Both the position numbers and the translations under genes were made by a program. The notes beneath the pieces were generated by a model. That model was not told where the DNA came from. It made no database searches and saw nothing but the letters and a program-made list of their open reading frames with translations. 48,912 nucleotides of DNA from NCBI GenBank assembly GCA_017470085.1, contig JAFUFE010000010.1, forward strand, positions 1 through 48,912, given 5' to 3'. This document shows, piece after piece, positions 1-8,287 of this stretch (position 1 is the first letter of the stretch; each line of letters opens with the position of its first letter). This stretch comes from Treponema sp. (GTDB lineage Bacteria; Spirochaetota; Spirochaetia; Treponematales; Treponemataceae).

Positions 1-608
1 AGCGCATACGTCCGTGCAATAATGGCCACATGGCTTACTGATCCCCCCCGTGCCAACACCAGCCCTGCAATATTTTTATGTGCCAGTACAATCATATCGG
101 CAGGGCAGATATCGTCGGCAACAACAACGGCACCCGCAGGAACAGCGGCAACATCAAAACAAGAAATATTGAGCATCGTACGTATAACGCGCCCAAAAAT
201 ATCCGTCATATCTTTTGCTCGTTCAGATAAATAAGCATCGTTTACCGATTGAAGCTGCGCGACGTACTCTTGCACTTTTGACGTTACCGCATATGCAATC
301 GTATATAAATTTTTTTCATAGTGGCATTTTATTTCGTTCACAAAGACTGCATCATCGAGCATCAATAAGTAACTGTCAAGCAACGTGCGGTCAACGTCTG
401 CCGCTGCTCCCTGTGGAAGGGCATCTCGCTGCGACTGTACCGCCGTAGCAACCGCAGCGCGCGCCGCTTCAAACTGACGCCACCCTGCATCAACAGTATC
501 GGGAACAATGTGTGCTGGTGTAATTTCAATTTTAGATTGTTCGGGAATAACAAATGCCGTCCCAATGCCGATCCCTGTTGAAATGCTTGTGCCGGAAAAC
601 TGATTCAT
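1..608 (-). CDS. ptsI: Phosphoenolpyruvate-protein phosphotransferase (PTS enzyme I), N-terminal part, cut by the window edge
   Basis: Enzyme I takes phosphate from phosphoenolpyruvate onto a histidine and passes it to HPr, the first step of the sugar or nitrogen-type PTS in the cytoplasm. Reading the minus strand from an ATG at 608 gives 202 codons open to the window edge. The product starts MNQFSGTSISTGIGIGTAF, has the helical HPr-binding region, and near the visible end carries GGSVSHVAIIAR, the phosphohistidine signature (GGxxSHxAIxAR). The catalytic PEP-binding C-terminal domain lies outside the window. No Shine-Dalgarno is visible. A TATACT hexamer ends 7 nt before the ATG, which suggests a leaderless message. 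The gene is divergent from the sugar kinase at 666. Identity is firm; sugar versus nitrogen PTS cannot be decided here. Confidence 0.93.
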   Translation of the reverse strand, partial: MNQFSGTSISTGIGIGTAFVIPEQSKIEITPAHIVPDTVDAGWRQFEAARAAVATAVQSQRDALPQGAAADVDRTLLDSYLLMLDDAVFVNEIKCHYEKNLYTIAYAVTSKVQEYVAQLQSVNDAYLSERAKDMTDIFGRVIRTMLNISCFDVAAVPAGAVVVADDICPADMIVLAHKNIAGLVLARGGSVSHVAIIARTYA

Positions 609-667
609 ACATAAAGTATACACGAAGCACTGTTAATTAATCCATCGCTTTTGTATACTTTATGTAT
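607..667. promoter_or_regulatory. Symmetrical divergent promoter region (inverted repeat) between ptsI and the PfkB kinase
   Basis: Sixteen-base arms at 607-622 and 652-667 are exact reverse complements. Each contains TATACT (620-615 on the minus strand, 654-659 on the plus strand) and each runs into a start codon, so each ATG begins 7 nt after its -10 hexamer. The centre holds TTAATTAA (633-640). Neither gene has a Shine-Dalgarno. The inferred reading is two face-away promoters giving leaderless transcripts; the same dyad could also serve as an operator. Clear -35 hexamers are not seen. Confidence 0.6.
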
Positions 668-1643
668 GGCTTTATACGATGTAACCGCACTCGGAGAAAT
701 ACTCATCGACTTTACCTGCGCCGGTCACACCGCTGACGGTAGAAACCTGTACGCGGAAAATCCGGGCGGTGCACCGGCAAACTGCGCAGCAGCAGTCACG
801 CGACTTGGCGGAACCGCTGCATTTATCGGTAAGACCGGCAACGATACGTTCGGAAGCAATCTACGGCGCGCACTGCTGTCGCTTTCAGTCGAGACGAGCG
901 GACTGCGACATACCGACCGCGATCATACGCCGCTTGCATTCATCACGGTTAACGATACCGGCGAACCTTCGTTTGCGTTGTATCGTACGCCGGGAGCAGA
1001 CACGTTCCTCTCGCCGGAAGACCTTGACAAACATATTTTAATGCATACGCAGTTTTTACACATCGGATCGCTGTCGTTATGTACGGAGTCATCAAAACAA
1101 GCGACTCTTGCCGCAATAGACATCGTGCAAAAATCAGGCGGTTTTATTTCGTACGATCTCAACTGGCGCGGACACCTCTGGGAAAAACAGGATGAAGCGC
1201 TCACGACCATCAAAAGCGTCATCGCCCGTTCTGACATTGTTAAAATTTCCAGCGAAGAACGCGATCTGCTGTGCGGTACAATTTCAAATGATGACGGCAG
1301 CGACGCGTTACTTTCTCTCGGCGCACGATTTGTTGTCATTACACTCGGTGCACGCGGCTGCTATTATAAAACGCGTATAAACGGCATATTGCACAGCGGC
1401 TTATCAAGCGCACCGCAGGTGTCCGTCGTGGATGCAACCGGCGCAGGAGACAGCTTTATCGGCGCATTGTTGTACCGCATAACGCGCCGCAGTCAACCGT
1501 TCGTGTTCACGGAATCAGAACTCATGGACGACATACGGTTTGCAAACGCGGCAGCGGCGCTGTGTGTTACCAAACAAGGCGCCATGCCTGCACTGCCGGT
1601 GCGGGAAGCAGTAGAAGCGCTTTTGAAGGAACAGCAAAAATAA
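666..1643 (+). CDS. PfkB-family carbohydrate kinase (fructokinase-like)
   Basis: ATP-dependent sugar kinase of the ribokinase/PfkB fold, 325 residues, the usual length. The N-terminus has the family pattern GEILIDF followed by NPGGAPANCAAAVTRLGG, and the C-terminal signature DATGAGDSFIGALLY holds the catalytic Asp of the GAGD anion hole. The NPGGAPAN form is typical of bacterial fructokinases (ScrK type), so fructose or a related ketose is the likely substrate; this is inference from family. The ATG at 666 is preferred to the TTG at 651 because it matches the family start and sits 7 nt after a TATACT hexamer. It is divergent from ptsI and could feed the same sugar pathway. Confidence 0.88.
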   Translation: MALYDVTALGEILIDFTCAGHTADGRNLYAENPGGAPANCAAAVTRLGGTAAFIGKTGNDTFGSNLRRALLSLSVETSGLRHTDRDHTPLAFITVNDTGEPSFALYRTPGADTFLSPEDLDKHILMHTQFLHIGSLSLCTESSKQATLAAIDIVQKSGGFISYDLNWRGHLWEKQDEALTTIKSVIARSDIVKISSEERDLLCGTISNDDGSDALLSLGARFVVITLGARGCYYKTRINGILHSGLSSAPQVSVVDATGAGDSFIGALLYRITRRSQPFVFTESELMDDIRFANAAAALCVTKQGAMPALPVREAVEALLKEQQK

Positions 1644-1852
1644 CAGACATTTTCAGGAAAAAAATTTTTGAACAAACAGCCACATGAATTCACTCTCACG
1701 GGAGCAAGACGCACCCTGCGGGTGCTGCTCTGCTAACCGTACCTCCGCCGTTCGCTCTGCGCTCATTCTCTAGGGGTGAGAGCAAAAAGCTCCCACCCCT
1801 AGAGAACTGCCGCGGCTCCGGCACGGGCTCTGTCGTCCGGCATCTAACAGTA
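1644..1852. other. Convergent intergenic region with two hairpins
   Basis: No gene is seen between the converging kinase and SDR-like genes. A short perfect hairpin GCACCC-TGC-GGGTGC lies at 1711-1725, and a long 18-bp stem lies at 1766-1806 (listed separately). The sequence is GC-richer than its surroundings. Confidence 0.6.
1766..1806. terminator. Long hairpin between convergent genes, probable bidirectional terminator
   Basis: Left arm 1766-1783 and right arm 1789-1806 pair over 18 positions with one mismatch around an AAAAA loop. There is no clean T-tract on either side, so Rho-independent termination is not certain. Its place between two converging genes fits transcription end or mRNA 3' protection. 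Confidence 0.5.
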
Positions 1853-2587
1853 TTACCGAAACCGTGCGAACAGCCCCGCACTCTTTGCCCCAGCTTTTAT
1901 CCACACGGGCACAACGCGCGCCGGCGATTTATTTTTTTCGGCGTTCGTTGCAAGGTAGTCCGCGAGCCACGCGGCCAGAGACGCATCCTGTGCGCCCGTT
2001 TCGCTCTGTGCCGTCGTCTGAACGAGCACAACGGAAGCACAACGCCGGTCTGCCGCCAGAACCGCATAGTTTTCAGCGAATGCGCTGAATGCCGCCTGTG
2101 CCGCGGCCACCAGCGGACCGGCAGGATGAATCGTGCTCTGCCTGACGGACGGGGAACGCGCCGCATCAGCAAGGCTCGGATGCGTCTTGAGCACAAATAC
2201 CACAGTGCCACTGCGCTGCTTTTGCAAAAAACGCGCTAAAGATTCCGTGGCCACATACTGAAATCCAGCAATGAGCGCGTCAAGCGCGTGCGATACGTCT
2301 TCTACTGTGCATGAAGTAAACTCCGCAGATAAAAACGGCGCATCAAAATATAATACCACTGCATCAAACGCCGCGAATGCATTTTCTGTCTCCAGCACAA
2401 TCGAACGCGCGGAAATGGGAGACGTTCGATTCCACTTCAATGCAACCAAACGCTCCTGTGCCGAGCGCCCCGGTACTGCCTCTGCCGCATACGTCGCTGC
2501 TACTGCATATCCTGCCGTAATCAGTGCGTCTGCAAAATCATTTCCTTCGGGAAGATCTTTCCCCACACACAATACCGCTTTTCCCAT
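1853..2587 (-). CDS. SDR-like Rossmann protein of unknown function (probably non-catalytic)
   Basis: 244 residues. The start VLCVGKDLPEGNDFADALITAGYAV and the alternating strands and helices look like a short-chain dehydrogenase/reductase fold. However, the TGxxxGxG nucleotide motif is not intact and no YxxxK catalytic pair is found, so an enzymatic role is doubtful. An earlier in-frame TTG exists at 2701, but the ATG at 2587 is preferred: a perfect TATAAT (2600-2595) ends 8 nt before it, as in other genes here that lack a Shine-Dalgarno. It is divergent from the protease at 2787 and convergent with the sugar kinase. Alanine-rich, GC-rich composition. I do not recognise a specific function. 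Confidence 0.6.
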   Translation of the reverse strand: MGKAVLCVGKDLPEGNDFADALITAGYAVAATYAAEAVPGRSAQERLVALKWNRTSPISARSIVLETENAFAAFDAVVLYFDAPFLSAEFTSCTVEDVSHALDALIAGFQYVATESLARFLQKQRSGTVVFVLKTHPSLADAARSPSVRQSTIHPAGPLVAAAQAAFSAFAENYAVLAADRRCASVVLVQTTAQSETGAQDASLAAWLADYLATNAEKNKSPARVVPVWIKAGAKSAGLFARFR

Positions 2588-2748
2588 GGCGTCAATTATA
2601 GCACAGAGCAGATTTCTTTCATAGCGATTTTTTAGACCACAGCATGCAGCATCCATTTGAATCTCCCATTTGCAGAGACGAACGCCATATGCTTTCCCCA
2701 AAAAGCCGCGCCCTGTCTTCAGCGGCCAGCATCAATCTCCGCGGGAGC

Positions 2749-2777
2749 TTGCAATTTTTATCTCACTCACATACAAT
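2749..2777 (+). promoter_or_regulatory. Promoter of the ctp protease gene (near-leaderless)
   Basis: TTGCAA at 2749-2754, a 17-bp spacer, and TACAAT at 2772-2777. The ATG follows 10 nt after the -10 hexamer, so the 5' leader would be about 3 nt. No Shine-Dalgarno is present. Confidence 0.6.
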
Positions 2778-2786
2778 AAATGCGCT

Positions 2787-4286
2787 ATGAACACTGATAT
2801 GCTGGCGGTCAATGAAACGCTGTCCCGGCGGACGCGTTTTATCGTTTTCTTTTTTTGCGCGGCGCTTTTTTCTTCGCAGTGCTTTTCCCAATCTTCTGTT
2901 TCCAACACGCGTGCACAGTCACGCACGCAGTACAAACAGCGCCTTGAATGGGTATTCGACCGTATTCAAGAATACTACGTTGACGAAGTTGACATGCAGG
3001 CTGTATATGAAGGCGCACTCAAAGGCATGCTGGGCGCACTCGACGACCCGTATACGTCATACCTAGACCCAACAACTATGCGAGACCTGAACGATACCAC
3101 CGCAGGCAATTTCGGCGGCGTTGGGCTTTCAATTTCCAAACGGGCAAACGCATCGCCGGATATGCCGGCATATGTTGAAGTTGTCTCTCCCATTGAAGGA
3201 ACCCCCGGCGCGCGTGCAGGTATTCTCGCTGGCGACTACATTACGGCTATCGACGACGCACCAACCGCAGATATGACAATGGAGCAGGTACTGAGCGTAC
3301 TCCGCGGCACGCCCGGCACCACCGTAACGCTCACCGTGATGCGCGGAACAACAACGTCATTCTCTATAACGCTCACGCGCGCGCTCATTGAAGTGCCAAC
3401 CGTCCGCTACGGCATGATAGGTGACACCGGATACATGCGTATCATCGAATTTACGCCGGAAACGCCGAACCGTGTACAGGATGCACTTGATTCGTTTGCA
3501 GCGGAGCACTACAAAAGCCTTATCATCGACGTTCGTGACAATCCCGGCGGATTAATCACCAGCGTAGTAGAAGTGGTAGACAAGTTCATCGACGAAGGGC
3601 CAATCGTCGCCACAAAAAGCCGCGTCCTTTTTGAGAATTCTGTATTCACCGCGAGCCGTACCAAAACAACCGCCGTCCGCGGCATGCCGATTGTCGTACT
3701 CATAAATCAGGGGTCTGCATCAGCATCTGAAATTCTTGCTGGCGCATTTAAAGATAAACGCGTGGCATATCTTGTTGGACAAAAATCATACGGCAAAGGT
3801 TCTGTACAGCAGGTGTTCCGGCTCAGTGCAGATGATGGTGTCAAAATGACCATGGCGCGGTATTACACACCGAGCGACACAAACATAGACAAAATCGGTA
3901 TTGTGCCAGACCGCGAAGTAACATTTCCGGCGATGAGTGAATCGGATGAAAAAGCATACGCGCAGCTTATTGAAGCGGATGTTATCACCCGATATGTGGA
4001 CACGCATCCTGCTATGACGGAACAAGATATTGCCGCATATGCACGGACGTTGGAACGAACTTACCCGCTCGACGGCCGATTACTTCGCCGGTTGATCCGG
4101 TTACGCGTTAATCGGACGGTGGGAACCGCGCTCTACGACTTGGATTACGATATACAACTGAATGCTGCGCTTGATATTATTCACAACGAAAACTTTGCTG
4201 CATTGATGCAAACAACAAAGACGCTCAAAGAACTGCAAGAAGAGCGTACCGTCTCCGATGCAGCAGAGCACACCGCCAGCCGCTGA
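2787..4286 (+). CDS. ctpA: Carboxy-terminal processing protease (S41 family) with PDZ domain
   Basis: Exported serine protease that trims or degrades periplasmic and envelope proteins from their C-termini. 499 residues. A signal peptide covers about 13-35 (RRTRFIVFFFCAALFSS). The N-terminal helical part contains DPYTSYLDP. The PDZ domain runs from about 108 (FGGVGLSI) to about 195 with PGARAGILAGD. The protease core carries the catalytic Ser in GSASASE (309-315) and the Lys in YGKGSVQQ (Lys337). The start at 2787 is chosen because it begins the signal peptide and follows a -10 box; the longer in-frame start at 2670 adds sequence unlike a signal peptide. It overlaps rsmE by one base (TGATG), so the two are translationally coupled. 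Confidence 0.93.
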   Translation: MNTDMLAVNETLSRRTRFIVFFFCAALFSSQCFSQSSVSNTRAQSRTQYKQRLEWVFDRIQEYYVDEVDMQAVYEGALKGMLGALDDPYTSYLDPTTMRDLNDTTAGNFGGVGLSISKRANASPDMPAYVEVVSPIEGTPGARAGILAGDYITAIDDAPTADMTMEQVLSVLRGTPGTTVTLTVMRGTTTSFSITLTRALIEVPTVRYGMIGDTGYMRIIEFTPETPNRVQDALDSFAAEHYKSLIIDVRDNPGGLITSVVEVVDKFIDEGPIVATKSRVLFENSVFTASRTKTTAVRGMPIVVLINQGSASASEILAGAFKDKRVAYLVGQKSYGKGSVQQVFRLSADDGVKMTMARYYTPSDTNIDKIGIVPDREVTFPAMSESDEKAYAQLIEADVITRYVDTHPAMTEQDIAAYARTLERTYPLDGRLLRRLIRLRVNRTVGTALYDLDYDIQLNAALDIIHNENFAALMQTTKTLKELQEERTVSDAAEHTASR

Positions 4287-5128
4287 TGCGCCAATACGTT
4301 GCATGCGAAGCGCCTGACGTGGCGGGAATGCTCCGTACGCCGCCCGGTGACTTTCACTATTTGTACACAGTGCTCCGCATGCGGGCGGGGCATACTTGTG
4401 CAGTCCGGCTGCCGGACGGTACGCTTATATGTATGATGGTACACGAAATTGATGAAAAGCGCAAAACACTGACTTTTGAGCGCTGCGGTACCCTTACGAC
4501 TCGTGCCGCCGCACAGAAAGCACCGCCGGTTGATGCGCCGCAGAATATTGCATGGTGGCTGTTCGCTTTTATCGCGCGCCCACAGAAAATGGAGCTTATT
4601 ATCAGGCAAGCGGTGGAATGTGGCGTATCGTGCATTGTACCGGTAGTGGGCGCTTATTCACAGGCAGGAAGCGTTGCAGCATTTACCCGCGGCCGCTCAG
4701 AGCGAATTGAACGGATTATCCGTGAGGCACGGACGCAAAGCGGTTCGCCCATTGCCACTACGGTTACCGAAGCGCTGCCGCTGTCCGCTGCAATGACGCG
4801 ATGGCACGAAGCAACAGCTGATTGCCCTGCGGAACACATCGCCGCAGCGGTACTATATGAGCGGCAGGAATCCGCCATAACAATACATCAAATAGCAGCA
4901 GCACACCCGCTGTTACAAAAAGGTGCGATTGCAGTCGGCTGCGAAAGGGGCATCAGTCCGGAAGAATGCGCCGTATTGCAGACACATGGATTTGTACCGG
5001 TACATTTTGCCGGAAACATCTTACGCTGTGAAACAGCGGCTCTGTACGGAATTGCCGCATTTCAATCAGCGGTCTTGGAGCGAACGACATGGAATTTGAA
5101 CGAATCAATATTATCGGCGTGCCAGTAA
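4286..5128 (+). CDS. rsmE: 16S rRNA (uracil-1498-N3)-methyltransferase RsmE
   Basis: SPOUT-class methyltransferase that makes m3U1498 in the decoding region of 16S rRNA. 280 residues. Family marks: RPQKMELIIRQAVECGV, the arginine-rich RIERIIREARTQS, and the C-terminal trefoil-knot SAM site GCERGISPEECAVLQTHGF followed by GNILRCETAALYGIA. The N-terminal RNA-binding barrel starts FHYLYTVLRMRAGH. The start codon overlaps the ctp stop. The 3' end overlaps the next gene by 40 nt, so ctp, rsmE and the WecG/TagA-like gene probably form one transcript. Confidence 0.93.
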   Translation: MRQYVACEAPDVAGMLRTPPGDFHYLYTVLRMRAGHTCAVRLPDGTLICMMVHEIDEKRKTLTFERCGTLTTRAAAQKAPPVDAPQNIAWWLFAFIARPQKMELIIRQAVECGVSCIVPVVGAYSQAGSVAAFTRGRSERIERIIREARTQSGSPIATTVTEALPLSAAMTRWHEATADCPAEHIAAAVLYERQESAITIHQIAAAHPLLQKGAIAVGCERGISPEECAVLQTHGFVPVHFAGNILRCETAALYGIAAFQSAVLERTTWNLNESILSACQ

Positions 5129-5826
5129 GCATCTGTTCCCCGGAACAGCTTGACGAGGCCATGCTCGAACTTTTGGCGATGCCGGGGACAAAGCAAATCG
5201 TTTTTCTGTCTATCTGGGATCTACTCAAAGCGCGAGGAAAAAGCGATTACGCAAAGTGCATTCACAATGCAGATCTCGTGCTTCCTGTTTCAAAAAGCAT
5301 CTTGTGGGGCGCTCGCATTTTAAAAAAACATATTCCATTTCGCCATAATCCGTTCACTACAATGATAGATATTCTTTCTGTTCTTGAGTCACATTTAAAA
5401 TCGCTCTATCTGCTCGGCGGGCGACTTGAAACATTACGAAAAGCAGAAACAAACGTGCGCACAACGTTTCCCGCATTAAAAATTCTCGGACGACACACAG
5501 GATATTATCCAAAGTACACAGAGGATAATATCATAGAGGCTATTTACAAAGCATCGCCGTCGCTGGTGCTCATCAGTGAAGGCATCAAAGAAAAAGACTG
5601 CTGGGCATACGAACGTCGCAATCAGTTTTCTTCAAGTATTTTTCTTTACTATCGCGATGCATTCGGAATTTTTTCTGAACGTATCAAAAGGATTGATGAA
5701 AAAACATTCGACCGGGGAACAGAAATTTTTACTGAAATAAGTCGAAATCCATTAAAATTTTTTTTGCTCTTTCCATTTTTGTGGTATATACTAATCCTTA
5801 TATGGTATCGGTTGTTTAAAAAATAA
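5089..5826 (+). CDS. WecG/TagA/CpsF-family glycosyltransferase-like protein, diverged active site
   Basis: 245 residues. Relatives of this family transfer N-acetylmannosamine(-uronate) to lipid-linked N-acetylglucosamine at the inner face of the membrane. Recognisable parts: NIIGVPVSICSPEQL, HNADLVLPVSKSILWGARIL, LYLLGGRLETLRKAETNV and the ILGRHTGYY segment. Two conserved places are altered: the usual PDG after ADLV is PVS, removing the proposed catalytic Asp, and the usual G-x-PKQE is EGIKEKD. The C-terminus ends in a hydrophobic helix (FFLLFPFLWYILILIWY) then lysines, suggesting membrane attachment. The first 40 nt lie within rsmE. It may be a non-catalytic paralogue or have another acceptor. 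Confidence 0.7.
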   Translation: MEFERINIIGVPVSICSPEQLDEAMLELLAMPGTKQIVFLSIWDLLKARGKSDYAKCIHNADLVLPVSKSILWGARILKKHIPFRHNPFTTMIDILSVLESHLKSLYLLGGRLETLRKAETNVRTTFPALKILGRHTGYYPKYTEDNIIEAIYKASPSLVLISEGIKEKDCWAYERRNQFSSSIFLYYRDAFGIFSERIKRIDEKTFDRGTEIFTEISRNPLKFFLLFPFLWYILILIWYRLFKK

Positions 5827-5858
5827 ATTTTCATCAGAAGGGATACCACACTAGTGAA

Positions 5859-7022
5859 ATGTATACCTTTCCTGTGCGCACGCAAATTGTAGTTGTTACG
5901 CATCGCCATGAAGTCATTCGGTTTTGTCAACATACGCTTGAACCTGATTTTCGCGTACTCATTGTTTCCAACAGCACCGAATGTGCAGAAGTATTGTCAT
6001 TTTTTACTGCAATTTTGATTGTTGACTGTAACTCGTGCGATTATGACATTATGCATGCAGATAAAAGAGGCATTCCTGCATTTAACGGAACGATAATTTT
6101 CCTCACGCATAATTCGTACACCGAACAGCGCACCCCGCATAGATTGCCCCGTACTATTTCAATCCCGTTTCCATGCGACATCGACTTGTTTCGTCACATC
6201 ATTGAACGCACTGTTTCCACTACACAGCATCCCGTTCAGCTGCCCATCGCAGAAAACAAGAGGCGCTATTACAAAAGCATTTCAGGATTTGAAGAATTTA
6301 TCGGTACATCAGAAGCAATGTATACTATGAAAAATATGCTCACCGTTGCTGCAGCACAAGATATGACTATTCTGCTGCTGGGAGAAAGCGGTACGGGCAA
6401 ATCTGTTGCCGCACGGATGATTCACGAAAATTCTCGTCGTAAAGAAAAAAAATTTTTAAGAATAAACATGGCAACCGTACCGGAACATTTTGCAGAAAGT
6501 CAGCTATTTGGAACAGAACGCGGAGCATACACTGATGCCGTAAAACGCGCAGGATTTTTTGTAGAAGCAGATGGCGGAACAATTTTTATGGACGAAATTG
6601 CAGAAATGTCATTACGGCTACAAGCAAAATTGTTGACCGTACTCGACACGAAATCATTTTACAGCGTTGGTTCAGATAAAGAAAAAAAGTCTGATGTTCG
6701 CATTATCTGTGCCTCAAATGCGAATCTTCCAGAATACATAAAAGCAGGAAAATTCCGCAAAGATCTGTATTACCGCATTGCAACATTTCCCGTCAGGCTC
6801 CCGCCGCTCCGCCATCACCGTGAGGACATAAAGGCCATAGTCTATTCACTTTTGGAAACCAATAAAAAACAGATTTCAGCAGAAGCGCTAAAAAAACTTG
6901 AAGCCTACAACTGGCCGGGCAATGTTCGCGAGCTTAAAAATTGTATTGAACGTTCGTGTGCGCTGTGTCCTGATCCAATGATTTTGCCTGAACATATTTT
7001 TATTGAAGAAGAAATAGTATGA
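5859..7022 (+). CDS. Sigma54-type AAA+ regulator lacking a DNA-binding domain
   Basis: 387 residues. Residues 1-120 look like a degenerate response-regulator receiver. The AAA+ module follows: FIGTSEAM, Walker A GESGTGKS (175-182), GAYTDA (222-227, the sigma54-contact loop), Walker B GGTIFMDEI, and the C-terminal NWPGNVRELKNCIERS. The protein then stops at LPEHIFIEEEIV, with no Fis-type helix-turn-helix. Such proteins can act from solution or through a partner, as FlgR-like activators do in some bacteria; that comparison is inference. It begins 32 nt after the WecG/TagA-like gene and ends 5 nt before trmJ, which converges on it. Confidence 0.82.
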   Translation: MYTFPVRTQIVVVTHRHEVIRFCQHTLEPDFRVLIVSNSTECAEVLSFFTAILIVDCNSCDYDIMHADKRGIPAFNGTIIFLTHNSYTEQRTPHRLPRTISIPFPCDIDLFRHIIERTVSTTQHPVQLPIAENKRRYYKSISGFEEFIGTSEAMYTMKNMLTVAAAQDMTILLLGESGTGKSVAARMIHENSRRKEKKFLRINMATVPEHFAESQLFGTERGAYTDAVKRAGFFVEADGGTIFMDEIAEMSLRLQAKLLTVLDTKSFYSVGSDKEKKSDVRIICASNANLPEYIKAGKFRKDLYYRIATFPVRLPPLRHHREDIKAIVYSLLETNKKQISAEALKKLEAYNWPGNVRELKNCIERSCALCPDPMILPEHIFIEEEIV

Positions 7023-7027
7023 CACGG

Positions 7028-7750
7028 CTATGTACCTTTAGATGCGAGTCCGGCAATTTTTGTAAAAATTTTTTCGATGTATCGCGCTTCGCTGTCTGAA
7101 AGCGCTGCTCGCGACAAAAGGCTGCGCCAAAATCGCTCCATCGCCGTTCTGCCGGTCACACTAAAAAAACCGATTTTTTGTAGATTATCCGCTATGCATG
7201 ACACCGTTAAGTCAATGCGCGACAACGGAAGCGGCGTATAGCCGCCATACCCGCGCGTTGTTTCGCGGAACAGCGTATAACACATAATCTGTACTGCATG
7301 CGAAAGATTGAGCGATGCAAACTGTTCTGCCGCGGGTATGGTAACGCCGAGCGTACAGACGTTAAATTCTTGGTCGGTCAAACCGGTACGCTCATTACCG
7401 AACACCAGCGCCACCGTGCCACCGTGTGCGGTACTGGCATTCACAAGCGGTGCACACTCTTCCGGAAACAGCAGTTTCCCCTTCCGATTTTTGCCCCGGC
7501 GACGTGTTGTACCAACGGCGAGCGTACAGTCAGCAGTGGCAACATCGAGTGATTCAAAAAATCGCGCCCGCTCCCACAGCGGAGCCGCATGAATGGCAAG
7601 TATCCGCACTTTTTCGTCATCATAATCCGGCCGGTTCCCTACAATCCGCAAATCTGTCATGCCGCTATTTGCAAGCGCACGACACACAGCACCGATATTG
7701 CGGCTTTCTTCCGGATGCACCAGCACAACGGCAACTTTTCCGAGCTCCAT
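7028..7750 (-). CDS. trmJ: tRNA (cytidine/uridine-2'-O)-methyltransferase, TrmJ family
   Basis: SpoU/TrmH-type SPOUT methyltransferase of 240 residues; TrmJ makes Cm32/Um32 in tRNA anticodon loops. Seen: VVLVHPEESRNIGAVCRALANSG (motif 1), LVFGNERTGLTDQEF (motif 2) and IPAAEQFASLNLSHAVQIMCYTLFRE (motif 3, SAM knot). The C-terminal helical extension of about 75 residues, ending in a helix RYIEKIFTKIAGL, is the TrmJ pattern. A TATAAT (7764-7759) ends 9 nt before the ATG and there is no Shine-Dalgarno. Convergent with the AAA+ gene, with a 5-bp gap. Confidence 0.87.
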   Translation of the reverse strand: MELGKVAVVLVHPEESRNIGAVCRALANSGMTDLRIVGNRPDYDDEKVRILAIHAAPLWERARFFESLDVATADCTLAVGTTRRRGKNRKGKLLFPEECAPLVNASTAHGGTVALVFGNERTGLTDQEFNVCTLGVTIPAAEQFASLNLSHAVQIMCYTLFRETTRGYGGYTPLPLSRIDLTVSCIADNLQKIGFFSVTGRTAMERFWRSLLSRAALSDSEARYIEKIFTKIAGLASKGT

Positions 7751-8287
7751 ACCGTTTGATTATAAAAAGCAGCGAATCTTTTGCCTACTGGGGAGTTTAT
7801 AACGCGTCGGTAAGCCAAAATAGCTTAAAAAGGTATTACGGTATCAAAATTTGTTGCAATTTTTTTATACATGGGGTAAAATTTAATAAATTATCTTTCT
7901 GGGATAGCTAAAAAATGAACTTCTTTCCGTACAGAAGATAAATATCGGGCGACCGTTGAGCAGCACATTACAAACAGCGTATGACCTTACCGTTATGGTT
8001 GTACGCAGAAAAACTGCTGTCAAATTCGCTTTTTTACGCATATGCGTCACAACACGTTGCTTACTGCATTCTTTTATGTGATGACAGAAACACTGTTGGT
8101 AGCAATACCCGGTGTTGACGCATTGTTCGTTGCCCAAAATTACGGGATGGTAAGATGAACGGCCACACTGATACCGTCCATCTTAATTTCGGGTATGCGT
8201 TGCAAACCCGTTTACGTACGTGTGTATCGCAAGCAAGCTGCTTTTTTACACACCAACTAAAACAACGAACACAACAGGAGAAACAAA
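7751..8287. other. Long intergenic region upstream of the giant Ig-repeat gene
   Basis: 537 nt without a convincing gene. It holds the trmJ promoter at its left edge. A plus-strand promoter candidate is TTGCAA (7854-7859), 17 bp, TAAAAT (7877-7882), which would give the downstream gene a leader of about 400 nt. A stem near 8150-8180 pairs AAGATGAACGG with CCGTCCATCTT (one mismatch). A Shine-Dalgarno ACAGGAG precedes 8288. A long structured leader is possible but not proven. Confidence 0.5.

Noticed and set aside
5859-7022. GAYTDA instead of GAFTGA taken as a broken sigma54 contact
   Set aside because: Family members with Tyr and Asp at these positions exist and the key Thr is kept, so this alone is not an anomaly; the missing DNA-binding domain is.
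8150-8190. Stem compared with the stem at 28888-28917 as copies of one repeat
   Set aside because: Only short stretches agree (GGCCA, CGAACACAAC further on); too little for a repeat family.
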